Positions 29,062 through 38,236 of a DNA stretch of 64,000 nt are shown one piece after another. Origin of the DNA: Candidatus Mycobacterium wuenschmannii (GTDB lineage Bacteria; Actinomycetota; Actinomycetes; Mycobacteriales; Mycobacteriaceae); contig NZ_CP126981.1 of the NCBI RefSeq assembly GCF_030252325.1, positions 3,410,001 through 3,474,000 of the forward strand. The letters run 5' to 3'. Numbering within the stretch: position 1 is the stretch's first letter; the number at the start of each line of letters is the position of its first letter. The translations under genes and the position numbers were made by a program. The notes under the pieces were generated by a model that had not been told where the DNA came from, did no database searches, and worked only from the letters and a program-made list of their open reading frames with translations.

Positions 29062-29840
29062 TGCGCGATCGGGAGACGATCGACTCCGAACTACGCCGCG
29101 TGGCATCCGAGCTCCGCTTGATCCGCGAGCGGGGTGGACGGCCGTCCAGCCAACAGGTCGACGCGCTGCTCGACGAGCGCCTGGGACATCCCGTCGAGGT
29201 GTTGTGCGATACCGCGGTTCTCGACGAAATCCTGGCGCCGTTCGAGGAGTCGATCGATCGGCCGCGCCGACGGCGCCGGGGCCGGCTGTTGCGTTTCGCG
29301 TTGCGTGCTGCGGTCCCGATGTCGGTGCTCGCCATCGCCGCGGTGCTGGCGGTGATGTTCATGCTGCACCGGCATCAGCGCCCGACCGAGCCGGTGGCCT
29401 CGACGACGCAGGTGTCCGACGAGCGGTCGACTCCCGTTCCGGGGCCGCCGCTGGTTCCGCCGCCCGCCGCAACGTCGCAGGCCGACATTGCGGAGAAGGC
29501 GATGGTCGAGGCCCTGCAGCACGAGGGTGTGCCGGTGCCCAGCCGCGAGTACGCCTCGGCACAAGGGCACGCGGTCTGCGACTTCCTCAGCAAGCAGCCC
29601 AGCTTCTCCGACGCCACCCAGTTCGTACAGCGGTCGACGATCTGGGACAACCAGCAGAGCGCCGACTTCACCGCCGCCGCCGTCGTCACCTACTGCCCGC
29701 AGTTCGAGCAGACCAGCAATGCGCAGATGCAGCAGACCTTCCAGAAGTCGGTGACCAACATGCAGACGATCGAGAACGATCTGCAGGGCATCAACCGCGA
29801 CCTGCAAGGCATCAGCGACGGCCTACACCCGGGCAGCTAG
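29061..29840 (+). CDS. Single-pass membrane protein with DUF732-like domain
   Basis: The 259-residue protein has a charged cytosolic part (1-78), a membrane helix at about 80-100 (AAVPMSVLAIAAVLAVMFML), a Pro/Thr-rich linker, and an outer domain with two Cys (HAVCDFL, VTYCPQF) in the DUF732 pattern. A helical, Gln-rich end follows. The function is unknown. It may belong to the set of tethered DUF732 proteins in mycobacteria. Its 3' end overlaps the convergent LLM gene by 18 bp. Confidence 0.8.
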   Translation: MRDRETIDSELRRVASELRLIRERGGRPSSQQVDALLDERLGHPVEVLCDTAVLDEILAPFEESIDRPRRRRRGRLLRFALRAAVPMSVLAIAAVLAVMFMLHRHQRPTEPVASTTQVSDERSTPVPGPPLVPPPAATSQADIAEKAMVEALQHEGVPVPSREYASAQGHAVCDFLSKQPSFSDATQFVQRSTIWDNQQSADFTAAAVVTYCPQFEQTSNAQMQQTFQKSVTNMQTIENDLQGINRDLQGISDGLHPGS

Positions 29841-30584
29841 CTCGATCAGCCGTTCCACCTCGCTCAGGTCGTACGGCGCGCGCAGGCCGAGAATCAAGTG
29901 CTGCGCGCCGGCGTCCACCAACGCCGGAACAAGATCCGGGTCGGCGCGCTCGACCCAGACCGTGCGCTCGATTTCGGTTGGCGCTCTTCCTATTTCGGCA
30001 CACCACTGATCGATCACCCGGTTCTTGTGCCGGATCGTTTCGGAGTCGCCATAGCCGTTCCACATGTCCGCGTGCTGGGCCACCAGACGTAGCGTCCGAC
30101 GTTCGCCCTGGCCGCCGATCAGGATCGGCAACCGGCCCAGCGGCGGCGGATTCAACAGACTGAGCCGGGACCTGATCCGCGGCAGCGCCTCGGTGAGATC
30201 GTCGAGTCGCTCGCCCGGTGTGCGGACGCCATAGCCGTATTCGGCTTCGTCCTTGTCCATCCAGCCCGAGCCGATGCCCAGCACCGCACGCCCGCCCGAC
30301 AGGTGGTCGAGGGTGCGGGCCATGTCGGCGAGCAGGTCGGGGTTGCGATAGCCACCGCCCGTCACGAGCATGCCGATCTGCGTGACATTCGAGGTGGTCA
30401 CGGCCATCGCGGCCAGGATCTGCCAGCCCTCGAAGTGCGTCTCTTCCGGCCGCCCGTAGAGCGGTGGGAAGAAGTGGTCCCAGGTCCAGAGGCTGTCGAC
30501 CCCGAGGGCGTCGACGCCGCGCCAGCCCGCCTTCAGTTGTGCCATGGTGCAGTTCTGCGGGTGGATCTGGACGCCGACCTTCAC
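29823..30584 (-). CDS. LLM-class (luciferase-like) F420/FMN-dependent oxidoreductase
   Basis: The 253-residue TIM-barrel flavin enzyme has DSLWTWDHFFP near residue 30, MLVTGGGYRNPDLLADMART (the non-prolyl cis-peptide region), LGIGSGWMDKDEAEYG and LPILIGGQGERRTLRLVA. In mycobacteria this subgroup (TIGR-type F420 LLM) usually uses F420. The substrate is unknown. GTG 30584 follows TAGAGT by seven bases, so it may be leaderless. The gene lies next to tRNA-Ser(CGA). Confidence 0.88.
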   Translation of the reverse strand: MKVGVQIHPQNCTMAQLKAGWRGVDALGVDSLWTWDHFFPPLYGRPEETHFEGWQILAAMAVTTSNVTQIGMLVTGGGYRNPDLLADMARTLDHLSGGRAVLGIGSGWMDKDEAEYGYGVRTPGERLDDLTEALPRIRSRLSLLNPPPLGRLPILIGGQGERRTLRLVAQHADMWNGYGDSETIRHKNRVIDQWCAEIGRAPTEIERTVWVERADPDLVPALVDAGAQHLILGLRAPYDLSEVERLIELAARV

Positions 30585-30636
30585 CGCATCGACTCTAGAG
30601 CCAGGCGCCGACGGCACAGTCGGTGAAACACTTTGG

Positions 30637-30724
30637 CGGTGGCGGAGGGATTTGAACCCTCGGACGGGGGTTACCCGTCACACGCTTTCGAGGCGTGCTC
30701 CTTAGGCCGCTCGGACACGCCACC
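30637..30724 (-). tRNA. tRNA-Ser (anticodon CGA)
   Basis: On the minus strand the acceptor GGTGGCG pairs with CGCCACC. The anticodon stem CACGC/GCGTG holds the loop CTCGAAA, giving anticodon CGA for UCG codons. A long variable arm and the T-loop GGTTCAAATCC mark it as class II. CCA is not encoded. Confidence 0.96.
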
Positions 30725-30753
30725 GCGGGACACACTACCCAACGACGGCGTCG

Positions 30754-31212
30754 CTATCCCAATCGCTGGCGGGCGAAGAACGTCTCCAGCACCGCGGCGC
30801 ACTCGCCCGCCAGCACCCCGCCACGTACGTCCGGCCGGTGGTTGAGCCGGCGATCGCGCACCACGTCCCACAGCGAACCCACCGCACCGGTCTTGGGCTC
30901 CCACGCGCCGAACACCACCCGGCCGACGCGCGCCATCACCAGTGCACCGGCGCACATCGTGCATGGCTCGAGCGTCACCGCCAGCGTCGCGCCCTCCAGC
31001 CGCCAGCCGTCGCCGTGCACCCGGGCCGCCGCTCGGATCGCCAGCACTTCCGCGTGCGCGGTCGGATCGCCGAGCGCTTCGCGGGCATTGACCGCGCGGG
31101 CCAGCTCGGTGCCGTCGGCCGCGACCACGACCGCGCCAACCGGAACGTCGCGGGGGTCCGCCGTCGCGGCGACCGCCAGCGCGGCGCGGATCAGGTCGTC
31201 GTCAGAGCTCAC
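30754..31212 (-). CDS. tadA: tRNA-specific adenosine deaminase
   Basis: TadA converts A34 to inosine in tRNA-Arg(ACG), a tRNA encoded at 59514 in this window. The 152-residue protein has the zinc/catalytic motif HAE (His53, Glu55) and PCTMC (Cys84, Cys87). GTG 31212 overlaps the stop of the upstream gene (GTGA), so the pair is co-translated. Order and neighbours match Rv3752c-Rv3753c. Confidence 0.95.
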   Translation of the reverse strand: MSSDDDLIRAALAVAATADPRDVPVGAVVVAADGTELARAVNAREALGDPTAHAEVLAIRAAARVHGDGWRLEGATLAVTLEPCTMCAGALVMARVGRVVFGAWEPKTGAVGSLWDVVRDRRLNHRPDVRGGVLAGECAAVLETFFARQRLG

Positions 31213-31721
31213 CGATTGAGCTTGTCGACCACCGACGACAGCTCGTCGGCGAAGCCCATCTCGCGGGCGATGCGCTCCAGCTGTTCGTCGGCGAAGAGGT
31301 CGGTCTCGTCCAGAATGACGCTGAGCACCGGCTCGGGCAGGCCGATGTCGGACAGCAACCCGAGATCGCCCTCAGCGAAGGGGTCGGCGTCTTCAAGATC
31401 ATCGGCGTCGATGTCGGCGTCCAGGTTGTCCAGCACTTCTTCGGCGATGTCGTAGTCCAACGCCGCCGTGGCATCCGAGAGCAGCAAACGCGTTCCGGAC
31501 GGCGCCGGCCGGACGATCACGAAAAAATCGTCGTCGATGTCGATCAGGCCGAAAACCGCACCGGCACTGCGTAACTCACGTAGCTCGGTCTCGGCCGCGG
31601 ACAAACTGGTCAGCACCTTGGGGCCCATCGCCGAGCAACGCCACTTGCCGTCCTCGCGCACGACAGCCACACCGAAGCCGTCCGGTGTGTCGGCCTGCGC
31701 GGACGCCCGCTGTGCTCCCAT
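31209..31721 (-). CDS. TadA-associated conserved protein (Rv3753c-like)
   Basis: The 170-residue acidic protein has an N-terminal beta-rich half (GFGVAVVREDGKWRCSAM) and a C-terminal half rich in Asp, Glu and Leu. It is the protein regularly encoded just before tadA in actinobacteria and annotated as tRNA adenosine deaminase-associated; a biochemical role is not established. It is coupled to tadA by GTGA. Confidence 0.85.
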   Translation of the reverse strand: MGAQRASAQADTPDGFGVAVVREDGKWRCSAMGPKVLTSLSAAETELRELRSAGAVFGLIDIDDDFFVIVRPAPSGTRLLLSDATAALDYDIAEEVLDNLDADIDADDLEDADPFAEGDLGLLSDIGLPEPVLSVILDETDLFADEQLERIAREMGFADELSSVVDKLNR

Positions 31722-31814
31722 GGGCGCCTACGCTAGTCGCGCCGAAGCCGCTTGACCAGCACGCGCGCAGCAAACCGGTGTCGCGCCCGCGGCCCGATAT
31801 GCCACCCTTGATGC

Positions 31815-32801
31815 GTGGTTCCTCCCCCCATTTCGAAGAACCGTGCGAAGACACCGGTGTGCGTGCTGGGGCTCGGACTCATCGGCGGCTCGCTGTTGCG
31901 CGCTGCCCAGGCGGCCGGGCGGGACGTGTTCGGCTACAACCGGTCGGTCGAGGGCGCCCAGGCCGCCCGCTTCGACGGGTTCGACGCGTCCACCGACCTG
32001 AACGCCGTGCTCAGCAGCGCCGCTGAGGTCGGCGCGCTGATCGTGCTCGCCGTGCCGATGCCGGCGCTGCCGATCCTGCTCGGCCACATCGCCCAGACCG
32101 CGCCCGATTGCCCACTCACCGACGTGACCAGCGTCAAGGGTGCAGTGCTCGACGCGGTCACCGCCGCGGGCCTGCGGGAGCGCTTCGTGGGCGGGCATCC
32201 GATGACGGGCACCGCGCACTCCGGCTGGGAGGCCGGCAATCCGCGCTTGTTCGCCGGTGCGCCGTGGGTGATCAGCGTCGACGACCACGTGGACCCGGTG
32301 GTGTGGACGACGGTGCTGCAACTGGCGCTGGACTGCGGGTCGGTCGTGGTTCCAGCCCGGTCCGACGAGCACGACGCCGCCGCGGCGGCCATCTCGCATC
32401 TGCCGCACCTGCTCGCCGAGGCGCTGGCCGTCACCGCCGCCGAGGTGCCGCTGGCCTTCGCGCTGGCGGCCGGTTCCTTTCGGGACGGCACCCGGGTCGC
32501 CGGTAGCGCACCGGACCTGGTGCGGGCCATGTGCGAGGCGAACTCGGCGCAGCTGCTGCCCCGGGTCGACCGCGCGATCGAACTGCTCAGCGGGGCTCGG
32601 AAGTCACTGGCGCACAACGACTCCGTGGCCGAACTCGTCGAAAGCGGACATGCCGCCCGCGCGCGCTACGACAGCTTCTCGAGACCGGAGATCGTCGGGG
32701 TGTTCGTCGGCGCCGAGAACTGGCGCGGCGAACTGGCGGCCGCCGGACGAGCCGGCGGGGTGATCAGATCCGCTCTGCCAAGCCTGGATAGTCCACGATG
32801 A
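31815..32801 (+). CDS. tyrA: Prephenate dehydrogenase
   Basis: The enzyme turns prephenate into 4-hydroxyphenylpyruvate in tyrosine synthesis, using NAD. The 328-residue protein has the Rossmann motif [12 protein letters not shown] (about 17-28), [10 protein letters not shown], the catalytic-site [11 protein letters not shown] and a helical C-terminal dimer domain. It has no ACT domain. GTG 31815 is used. Its 3' end overlaps the convergent glycolipid-binding gene by 38 bp. The aminotransferase for the next step may be the HisC2-like enzyme at 59787. Confidence 0.93.
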   Translation: MVPPPISKNRAKTPVCVLGLGLIGGSLLRAAQAAGRDVFGYNRSVEGAQAARFDGFDASTDLNAVLSSAAEVGALIVLAVPMPALPILLGHIAQTAPDCPLTDVTSVKGAVLDAVTAAGLRERFVGGHPMTGTAHSGWEAGNPRLFAGAPWVISVDDHVDPVVWTTVLQLALDCGSVVVPARSDEHDAAAAAISHLPHLLAEALAVTAAEVPLAFALAAGSFRDGTRVAGSAPDLVRAMCEANSAQLLPRVDRAIELLSGARKSLAHNDSVAELVESGHAARARYDSFSRPEIVGVFVGAENWRGELAAAGRAGGVIRSALPSLDSPR

Positions 32802-33357
32802 AGCCCGCGTCGTCGACGCTCAACGTGGTGTCGGAGACCGGCGAGTGCACCTTCATGCCGTCCGCGATGTTGCTGTAGCTGACGGTCGCCGCGGCGACAC
32901 TCATCTCCGGCAGGCTCACGTAGACGGTGGGCACGGTGACGGCATCGGGGTGTTCGTGCAGGCCGATGCGCCGGATCGGCAGCGCGTTGAAGAACGGGCT
33001 GTACACCACGTCGACGTCGAGGGCACCCTCGTAGGCCGCACGCGAGTCGCCCTGGTGGTCGGTGATGAGCCAGACGTTCTCGTCATCGCGTGCGATGACG
33101 ATCTGCCGCTCCCGTTCGGCCAGCGTCACGGTCATGCCGAGGCGCTTGGTCGCGCCGGTCTCGTCGGTCACCAGGTCGTAGTACGCGGCGAACGCCGGAT
33201 TGCGGTCGGTCTCCGCGGCGACGATGCGGCCATTGGCCTTGATTCGCTTGCCGGACAACTGCACCCGCACCGACTCCATCCGCCGGTGATCCTGTGAGCG
33301 CCAGGTCAGCATCGTCGACCACGCGTTGCTTGTCGGGTCTGACGGTGTTTGGCTCAC
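32764..33357 (-). CDS. Putative glycolipid-binding domain protein (Rv3755c-like)
   Basis: The 197-residue protein is all-beta in character, with paired halves ([20 protein letters not shown] and [20 protein letters not shown]), matching the putative glycolipid-binding family. There is no signal peptide. GTG 33357 overlaps the proZ stop (GTGA), making it the fifth gene of the proXVWZ operon. Why a compatible-solute importer carries this gene is not known. Confidence 0.82.
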   Translation of the reverse strand: MSQTPSDPTSNAWSTMLTWRSQDHRRMESVRVQLSGKRIKANGRIVAAETDRNPAFAAYYDLVTDETGATKRLGMTVTLAERERQIVIARDDENVWLITDHQGDSRAAYEGALDVDVVYSPFFNALPIRRIGLHEHPDAVTVPTVYVSLPEMSVAAATVSYSNIADGMKVHSPVSDTTLSVDDAGFIVDYPGLAERI

Positions 33358-34076
33358 GCGTCTACGTTAGGCGACGGCTCGGCGGATATCGACGACCGGT
33401 GGTGTGGCCTTCGGCGCAATCGCCCGGTGCCGGGCACCGACGCCCACACCGCGAATGCGAGCACGCCGTCGAGAACCAGCGCCAACGCCGCGACCATCAG
33501 CGCGCCCACCAGTGCGATGTGGAATTGCCGCACCTTGATGCCGTCGATCAGGTAGCGACCGAGCCCGCCGAGGCTCGCGTACGCCGCGACCGTCGCGGTG
33601 GCGACCACCTGCAGCGTCGCGGTCCGCAACCCACCCAGGATCAGCGGCAGCGCGTTGGGCACCTCGACCCGGAACAGCACCCGCAACTCGCTCATCCCCA
33701 TTGAGCGCGCCGCGTCGACCACCGTGCGGTCGACCGCCGCCACCCCGGCGTAGGTGCCGGCCAGCATCGGCGGAATGCCCAGCAGCATCAGCGCCACGAT
33801 CGGCGGAACCGGGCCGAGTCCCCACAGCAGCACGGCCAGCAGCAGCACGCCGAGCGTCGGCAGCGCCCGCAGCGCGTTGACCAGGCTGACCACCACCAGC
33901 GTGCCGCGCCGGGTGTGTCCGACGACGAGCCCGATCGGGATCGCTACCAGGGCCGACACCACCACCGCCGCGCCGGTGTACTCGAGATGCTCGAGAGTCC
34001 GCTGGGCCAGACCGACCGGTCCGAACCAATTGTCGGCGGTGAACAGGTAGGACAGCGCCTGGTTGAGAAAGTTCAT
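33354..34076 (-). CDS. proZ: Glycine betaine/proline-type ABC transporter permease
   Basis: The 240-residue permease has about six membrane helices and the loop ARSMGMSELRVLFRVEVPNALPLILGG, the cytosolic coupling helix (EAA motif) contacting ProV. A basic tail follows. The importer as a whole is expected to bring in glycine betaine, carnitine or proline-like solutes. ATG 34076 overlaps the proW stop (ATGA). The order matches Rv3756c-Rv3759c. Confidence 0.93.
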   Translation of the reverse strand: MNFLNQALSYLFTADNWFGPVGLAQRTLEHLEYTGAAVVVSALVAIPIGLVVGHTRRGTLVVVSLVNALRALPTLGVLLLAVLLWGLGPVPPIVALMLLGIPPMLAGTYAGVAAVDRTVVDAARSMGMSELRVLFRVEVPNALPLILGGLRTATLQVVATATVAAYASLGGLGRYLIDGIKVRQFHIALVGALMVAALALVLDGVLAFAVWASVPGTGRLRRRPHHRSSISAEPSPNVDA

Positions 34077-34756
34077 CGCGAACCGCCCACCACCGGTGCC
34101 GTCAGCAGCCGACGGCCCGGCCGTGACACCCGGTCCCATGGCGTGGCCAGCCGCCCGGCGAGCATCAGCGCGACGTCGATCACCACCGCCAGCACGAAGA
34201 TCGCCACGATGCCGGCGACGATCTGGTCGCTCTTGTCGGCCTGATAGCCCTCGGTGAACCAGGTGCCGAGGCCGCCGATGCCGATCACCGCGCCGACCGA
34301 GACCATCGAGATGTTGGTCACGACGACGACTCGCAAGCCCGCCACCAGAACCGGAATCGACAGCGGCAGTTCGACTTTGAGTAGTCGGGTGAGCGGCCGG
34401 TAGCCGATCGCGCTGGCGGCGTCGCGCACCTGATCGGGCACCGCGTCCAGCGCCTCGAACACCGCCCGCACCAGCAGCGCCGAGGTGTAGAGCGTCAGTG
34501 CGACAAGGACATTCGCCTCGTCGAGAATCCGGGTCGGGATGATCAACGGCAGCACCACGAACAGCGCCAGCGACGGGATGGTGAACACCGCGCTCGCCGT
34601 CACCGTGGTGAATTTGCGCAGCAGCGGGTGACGCCAGGTCAGCACGCCCCATGGCACGGCCAGCGCCAAACCCGCCAGCACCGGCAGCAGCGAGAGCCGC
34701 AGGTGGATGACGGTCAACGCCCAGGCCGTGGGGAGATGGTGCAGCAGGTAGTGCAC
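34073..34756 (-). CDS. proW: Glycine betaine/proline-type ABC transporter permease
   Basis: The 227-residue membrane permease has the coupling segment ASAIGYRPLTRLLKVELPLSIP and a later GLGTWFTEGYQ. GTG 34756 starts 2 bp after the proV stop. It would form a heterodimer with ProZ. Confidence 0.92.
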   Translation of the reverse strand: MHYLLHHLPTAWALTVIHLRLSLLPVLAGLALAVPWGVLTWRHPLLRKFTTVTASAVFTIPSLALFVVLPLIIPTRILDEANVLVALTLYTSALLVRAVFEALDAVPDQVRDAASAIGYRPLTRLLKVELPLSIPVLVAGLRVVVVTNISMVSVGAVIGIGGLGTWFTEGYQADKSDQIVAGIVAIFVLAVVIDVALMLAGRLATPWDRVSRPGRRLLTAPVVGGSR

Positions 34757-34758
34757 GG

Positions 34759-35850
34759 CTAATTCCGGCGGTGGGAATCCAAGGCGGCCAACACGTCTGC
34801 GGCCCGCACCCCACCGGTGACCTTGCCCGCGCCGTCGACCGCGACTCCCATCGCCGCCGGCGACGACAGCGCGGCGTCCAGCGCCTGACTCAGGTTGGCG
34901 CCCGGCCGGAACACCGCGCCGACCGAGGTCACGCTGTCGCGCAGCGCCGCGCCGCCGCGATGCTTGCGGACCCCGTCGGCGTCGATCCAACCCAACGGCG
35001 TGCCGTCCGCCTTGACCGCCAGCGCCCAGCCGTCGCGCAACTGCTCGTCGCCGGCTACCTCCGTGATCGTCGGGATATCGTGCAGCGGAAGGTCAGTCGC
35101 GTCCAGAAACTGCAGCCAGCGATAGCCCCGGCCGGCCCCGATCATCCTGGCGACGAAGTCGTTCGCCGGCCGGGACAGCAGCTGGGCCGGCTCGTCGTAC
35201 TGCTGCAGCACGCCACCGCGGCCGAACACCGCGACCCGGTCGGCCAGCCGGATCGCCTCGTCGATGTCGTGGGTGACGAACACGATGGTCTTGTGCAACT
35301 CGGCCTGCAGGCGCAGGATCTCGCGCTGCAACTCATGGCGCACGATCGGGTCGACGGCCGAAAAGGGCTCGTCCATCAACAGGATTGGCGGATCGGCGGC
35401 CAGTGCCCGCGCCACGCCCACGCGCTGCTGCTCGCCGCCGGACAACTGCGCCGGGTAGCGGTCGGCCAGCTTGGCGTCCAGGCCGACCCGCTCCAGGACG
35501 GCATAGGCGGCCTTGCGCGCCGCGCGGCGGGTCTGGCCAGTGAGCACCGGCACGGTGGCGACGTTGTCGATCACCCGCTGGTGCGGCATCAGGCCCGCGC
35601 CCTGGATCACGTAGCCGATGCCGAGGCGCAACCGCACCGGATCGACCCCGGCGACGTCGGCGCCGTCGACCACGACCTTCCCCGACGACGGCTCGGCCAT
35701 CCGGTTGATCATCCGCATCGACGTCGTCTTGCCGCACCCGGAGGGGCCGACGAACACCGTCAGCGTCCCCGGCGGGACATCGAGATCCAGCCGATCGATG
35801 GCGACGGTGCCGTCGTCGTAGACCTTGTGGACATCGTGAAACCGGATCAC
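34759..35850 (-). CDS. proV: Glycine betaine/proline-type ABC transporter ATPase
   Basis: The 363-residue ATPase has Walker A GPSGCGKTT (about 35-43), signature LSGGEQQRVGVARAL, Walker B ILLMDEPFSAVDP and the H-loop VFVTHDIDEA. The C-terminal 120 residues carry a CBS-type regulatory region ending KVTGGVRAADVLAALD; in OpuA-type systems this region senses ionic strength. GTG 35850 overlaps the proX stop (GTGA). The upstream in-frame start at 35895 would enter proX and is rejected. Confidence 0.95.
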   Translation of the reverse strand: MIRFHDVHKVYDDGTVAIDRLDLDVPPGTLTVFVGPSGCGKTTSMRMINRMAEPSSGKVVVDGADVAGVDPVRLRLGIGYVIQGAGLMPHQRVIDNVATVPVLTGQTRRAARKAAYAVLERVGLDAKLADRYPAQLSGGEQQRVGVARALAADPPILLMDEPFSAVDPIVRHELQREILRLQAELHKTIVFVTHDIDEAIRLADRVAVFGRGGVLQQYDEPAQLLSRPANDFVARMIGAGRGYRWLQFLDATDLPLHDIPTITEVAGDEQLRDGWALAVKADGTPLGWIDADGVRKHRGGAALRDSVTSVGAVFRPGANLSQALDAALSSPAAMGVAVDGAGKVTGGVRAADVLAALDSHRRN

Positions 35851-36782
35851 CGGCCGGCTACCATTGCGTGGTCGAAGTTGTTGTCGTGCAACCACTTCCG
35901 AGCCGCCTGATCGGGGTCGACGCCGTCGTTGCCCGCCACCGAGGCGTTGAGGTGGGCGACCTCGATACTGGTGAGCTTCGCCGACACCGTATCCAGCACC
36001 GTGGTCAACTTCTCCGATTTCTTCCGCGAATTCACCAACGGGACGATGTTTCCGGCCAGGAAGTTGTGCAGCGGGTCGTCGAGCGCCACCAGGTTACCTC
36101 CCAGGAGGGCCGGCGAGGTGCTGAAGATGTTGGCCGCGTTGACCTTCCCTTCGGTCAAAGTGCGCACGGTGACCGCCCCGCCGTCGTCACTGATTGCCAC
36201 GAAGTTGCCGGGCGCGACGTTCAACCCGTACCGCTGTCGCAGGCCTGCCAGCCCGGACGGACGCACCTGGAAGTCCGACGGCGCCGCGAACTTGACATCG
36301 CTCGAATGCGGGGCCAAATCGGCGATCGTCGTCAGCTTCCACTTGGTCGCGGTATCAGTGGTGACCGTGACGGTGTCGGTGTCGCACGCGGGTGACGGCG
36401 TCAGGATCGACAGGTCCGGCGGCAACCGCTTCGTCAGTTCACGTTCGACGTCGTCGAGCATCGTGACGGTGGCGCTGGGCTCGAGGTAGAGCAGCAGGTT
36501 GCCGACGTATTCGGGCACCAGGTCGATCGAGTGATCCTTCAACGCGGGGACATACGTCTCGCGGCTGCCGATGCCCATCTGCCGGTCGACGTCGAAACCG
36601 TTGGCCTGCAACGCCTGTGCGTAGATCTCTGCGACGATCTTGGACTCCGGAAACCCGGCCGATCCGACCACGATCGAATTCGGGTCGGTCGACGAGACGC
36701 CGAGCGGATTGGCGCTGCCACATCCCGTCGCCGCCAGGCAAACGGCCGTCAACCACGCCACCGCCCCCCGCCACCAGACCAT
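35847..36782 (-). CDS. proX: Glycine betaine/proline-type substrate-binding lipoprotein
   Basis: The 311-residue OpuAC-type binding protein has a lipoprotein signal with lipobox AATGC and acylated Cys21. The mature part has VVGSAGFPESKIVAEIYAQAL and LVPEYVGNLLLYL, typical of the quaternary-amine-binding group. It is the first gene of the proX-proV-proW-proZ-glycolipid-binding operon. TAGTGT lies seven bases before ATG 36782, and CGGAG overlaps the gap, so the start could be leaderless or SD-led. Confidence 0.93.
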   Translation of the reverse strand: MVWWRGAVAWLTAVCLAATGCGSANPLGVSSTDPNSIVVGSAGFPESKIVAEIYAQALQANGFDVDRQMGIGSRETYVPALKDHSIDLVPEYVGNLLLYLEPSATVTMLDDVERELTKRLPPDLSILTPSPACDTDTVTVTTDTATKWKLTTIADLAPHSSDVKFAAPSDFQVRPSGLAGLRQRYGLNVAPGNFVAISDDGGAVTVRTLTEGKVNAANIFSTSPALLGGNLVALDDPLHNFLAGNIVPLVNSRKKSEKLTTVLDTVSAKLTSIEVAHLNASVAGNDGVDPDQAARKWLHDNNFDHAMVAGR

Positions 36783-36853
36783 GGCTCCGACACTAACCCC
36801 CGATTCCGGCTCGTTCGGTTCCCTTTGCTCCGACAACGGGTAATGATGACTGC

Positions 36854-37201
36854 ATGAGCAGCGATGCGACGTCATCTCCCGAACCGCCACTGGGCACTCC
36901 CGCGCCGGGTCCGAACCACGCGCCGCCGCCCGAGTCGGCCGTCAAATTCACCCGCACGGCCGGTCTGTGGTCGTTTCTGGCGATGGGATTTCTGATCCTC
37001 ATCGTGCTGCTGATCTTCATCACCCAGAACACGGCCTCGGGAGACTTCGCGTTCCTCGGCTGGCACTGGACGCTCCCGCTGGGGGTGGCCATTCTGCTGG
37101 CGGCCGTCGGCGGCGGTTTGATCACTTTCCTCGCCGGTACCGCGCGCATCTACCAGTTGCGGCGTGCTGCGAAGAAAAACCTGCTGGCCGCGGGACGGTA
37201 G
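36854..37201 (+). CDS. LapA-domain small membrane protein (Rv3760-like)
   Basis: The 115-residue protein has a Pro-rich cytosolic head, two membrane helices (about 38-58 and 72-95) joined by a short loop with ITQNTASGDFAFLGW, and a basic tail. This QN...F/W pattern is that of LapA (DUF1049) proteins, linked to envelope assembly in other bacteria. It is divergent from proX and its stop abuts the stop of the APH-like gene. Confidence 0.85.
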   Translation: MSSDATSSPEPPLGTPAPGPNHAPPPESAVKFTRTAGLWSFLAMGFLILIVLLIFITQNTASGDFAFLGWHWTLPLGVAILLAAVGGGLITFLAGTARIYQLRRAAKKNLLAAGR

Positions 37202-38236
37202 CTAGGTCTTCTGCAATTCGCGGAGGCCCGCCGCGATCAACGGCGCCACCGTCTGGCCGACGCGGTCGGAGGAGTCGACACCGTCGGCACCACCCGACAT
37301 CCGCCGGCGGAAGTCGATACCGGCGGCGATGATGGCCAGCTTGAAGTACGCCAGCCCCATGTAGAAGTTCCAGTGCGACAAGGCCTGCCCCGAGGCCTCG
37401 GAGTACTTGTGCGCGAGGCCGTCGGCGTCCGGCAACTGCGGTGACGTCCAGGCGGCCTGAGTGTTGATCACGTCGTCGAATGTCGGGTCGCGGTAGACGC
37501 ACATCAGCGCCGCGTCACTGAGCGGGTCACCCAGCGTCGAGAGCTCCCAGTCGACGACGGCGCGCACCCGCGTCGGGTCGACCGCGTCGAGGATGGTGTT
37601 GTCGATCCGGTAGTCGCCGTGCACGATCGAGGCCCTGGTCTGCTGCGGAACCGCGGCCGCCAGCGACTGGTGCAGGCGTGCGACGTCGGCGTCACGGTCG
37701 TCGTCGGGCAGGTGTACGTGCTCCCACTGCGACCCCCAGCGCCGGACCTGCCGCTCCAGATATCCGCCGGGCTTGCCGAAGTCGGCCAGCCCGACCGCGG
37801 CCGGGTCGACCGCGTGCAGGTCGGCCAGCACCTTGATCAGCCCGTCGACGCAGCCGTCGATCACCTGCTGATCGCCCATCGCCTCGAGCTCGGTCCGACT
37901 GCGAACCACCTGTCCCGCAACGTATTCCACCATCTGAAACGGCGCCCCGAGCACTGAGTCGTCGTTGCACTGCGTCACCGCACGCGCCACCGGGACGTCG
38001 GTGTCGGCGAGCCCTGCCACCACGGTGTACTCGCGGGCCATGTCGTGCGCCGAGGGCGTCAGGCCGTGCAGGGGCGGGCGTCGCAGCACCCACTTCGACG
38101 AGTCGTCGGCGACCAGGAAGGTCAGGTTGGAACGGCCGCCGGAGATCAGCTGCGCCGTCAGCTCACCGTCGCGACCGACGCCGGCCGATCGGAGGTGGGC
38201 GTCCAGCGCGGAGAGGTCGAGCCCGTCTAGCGTCAC
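37202..38236 (-). CDS. APH-family phosphotransferase (Rv3761c/FadE36-like)
   Basis: This 344-residue protein has the kinase fold of aminoglycoside phosphotransferases. The nucleotide-loop segment is ISGGRSNLTFLV (about 32-43), the catalytic HGDYRIDN starts at His206, and the metal-binding motif is VVDWELSTLGDPL. The M. tuberculosis counterpart is labelled FadE36, an acyl-CoA dehydrogenase, yet no dehydrogenase domain is present; the label stems from fused ACAD10/11 proteins. The likely substrate is a hydroxyacyl-CoA or a similar alcohol. GTG 38236 overlaps the upstream phosphatase stop. Confidence 0.88.
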   Translation of the reverse strand: MTLDGLDLSALDAHLRSAGVGRDGELTAQLISGGRSNLTFLVADDSSKWVLRRPPLHGLTPSAHDMAREYTVVAGLADTDVPVARAVTQCNDDSVLGAPFQMVEYVAGQVVRSRTELEAMGDQQVIDGCVDGLIKVLADLHAVDPAAVGLADFGKPGGYLERQVRRWGSQWEHVHLPDDDRDADVARLHQSLAAAVPQQTRASIVHGDYRIDNTILDAVDPTRVRAVVDWELSTLGDPLSDAALMCVYRDPTFDDVINTQAAWTSPQLPDADGLAHKYSEASGQALSHWNFYMGLAYFKLAIIAAGIDFRRRMSGGADGVDSSDRVGQTVAPLIAAGLRELQKT

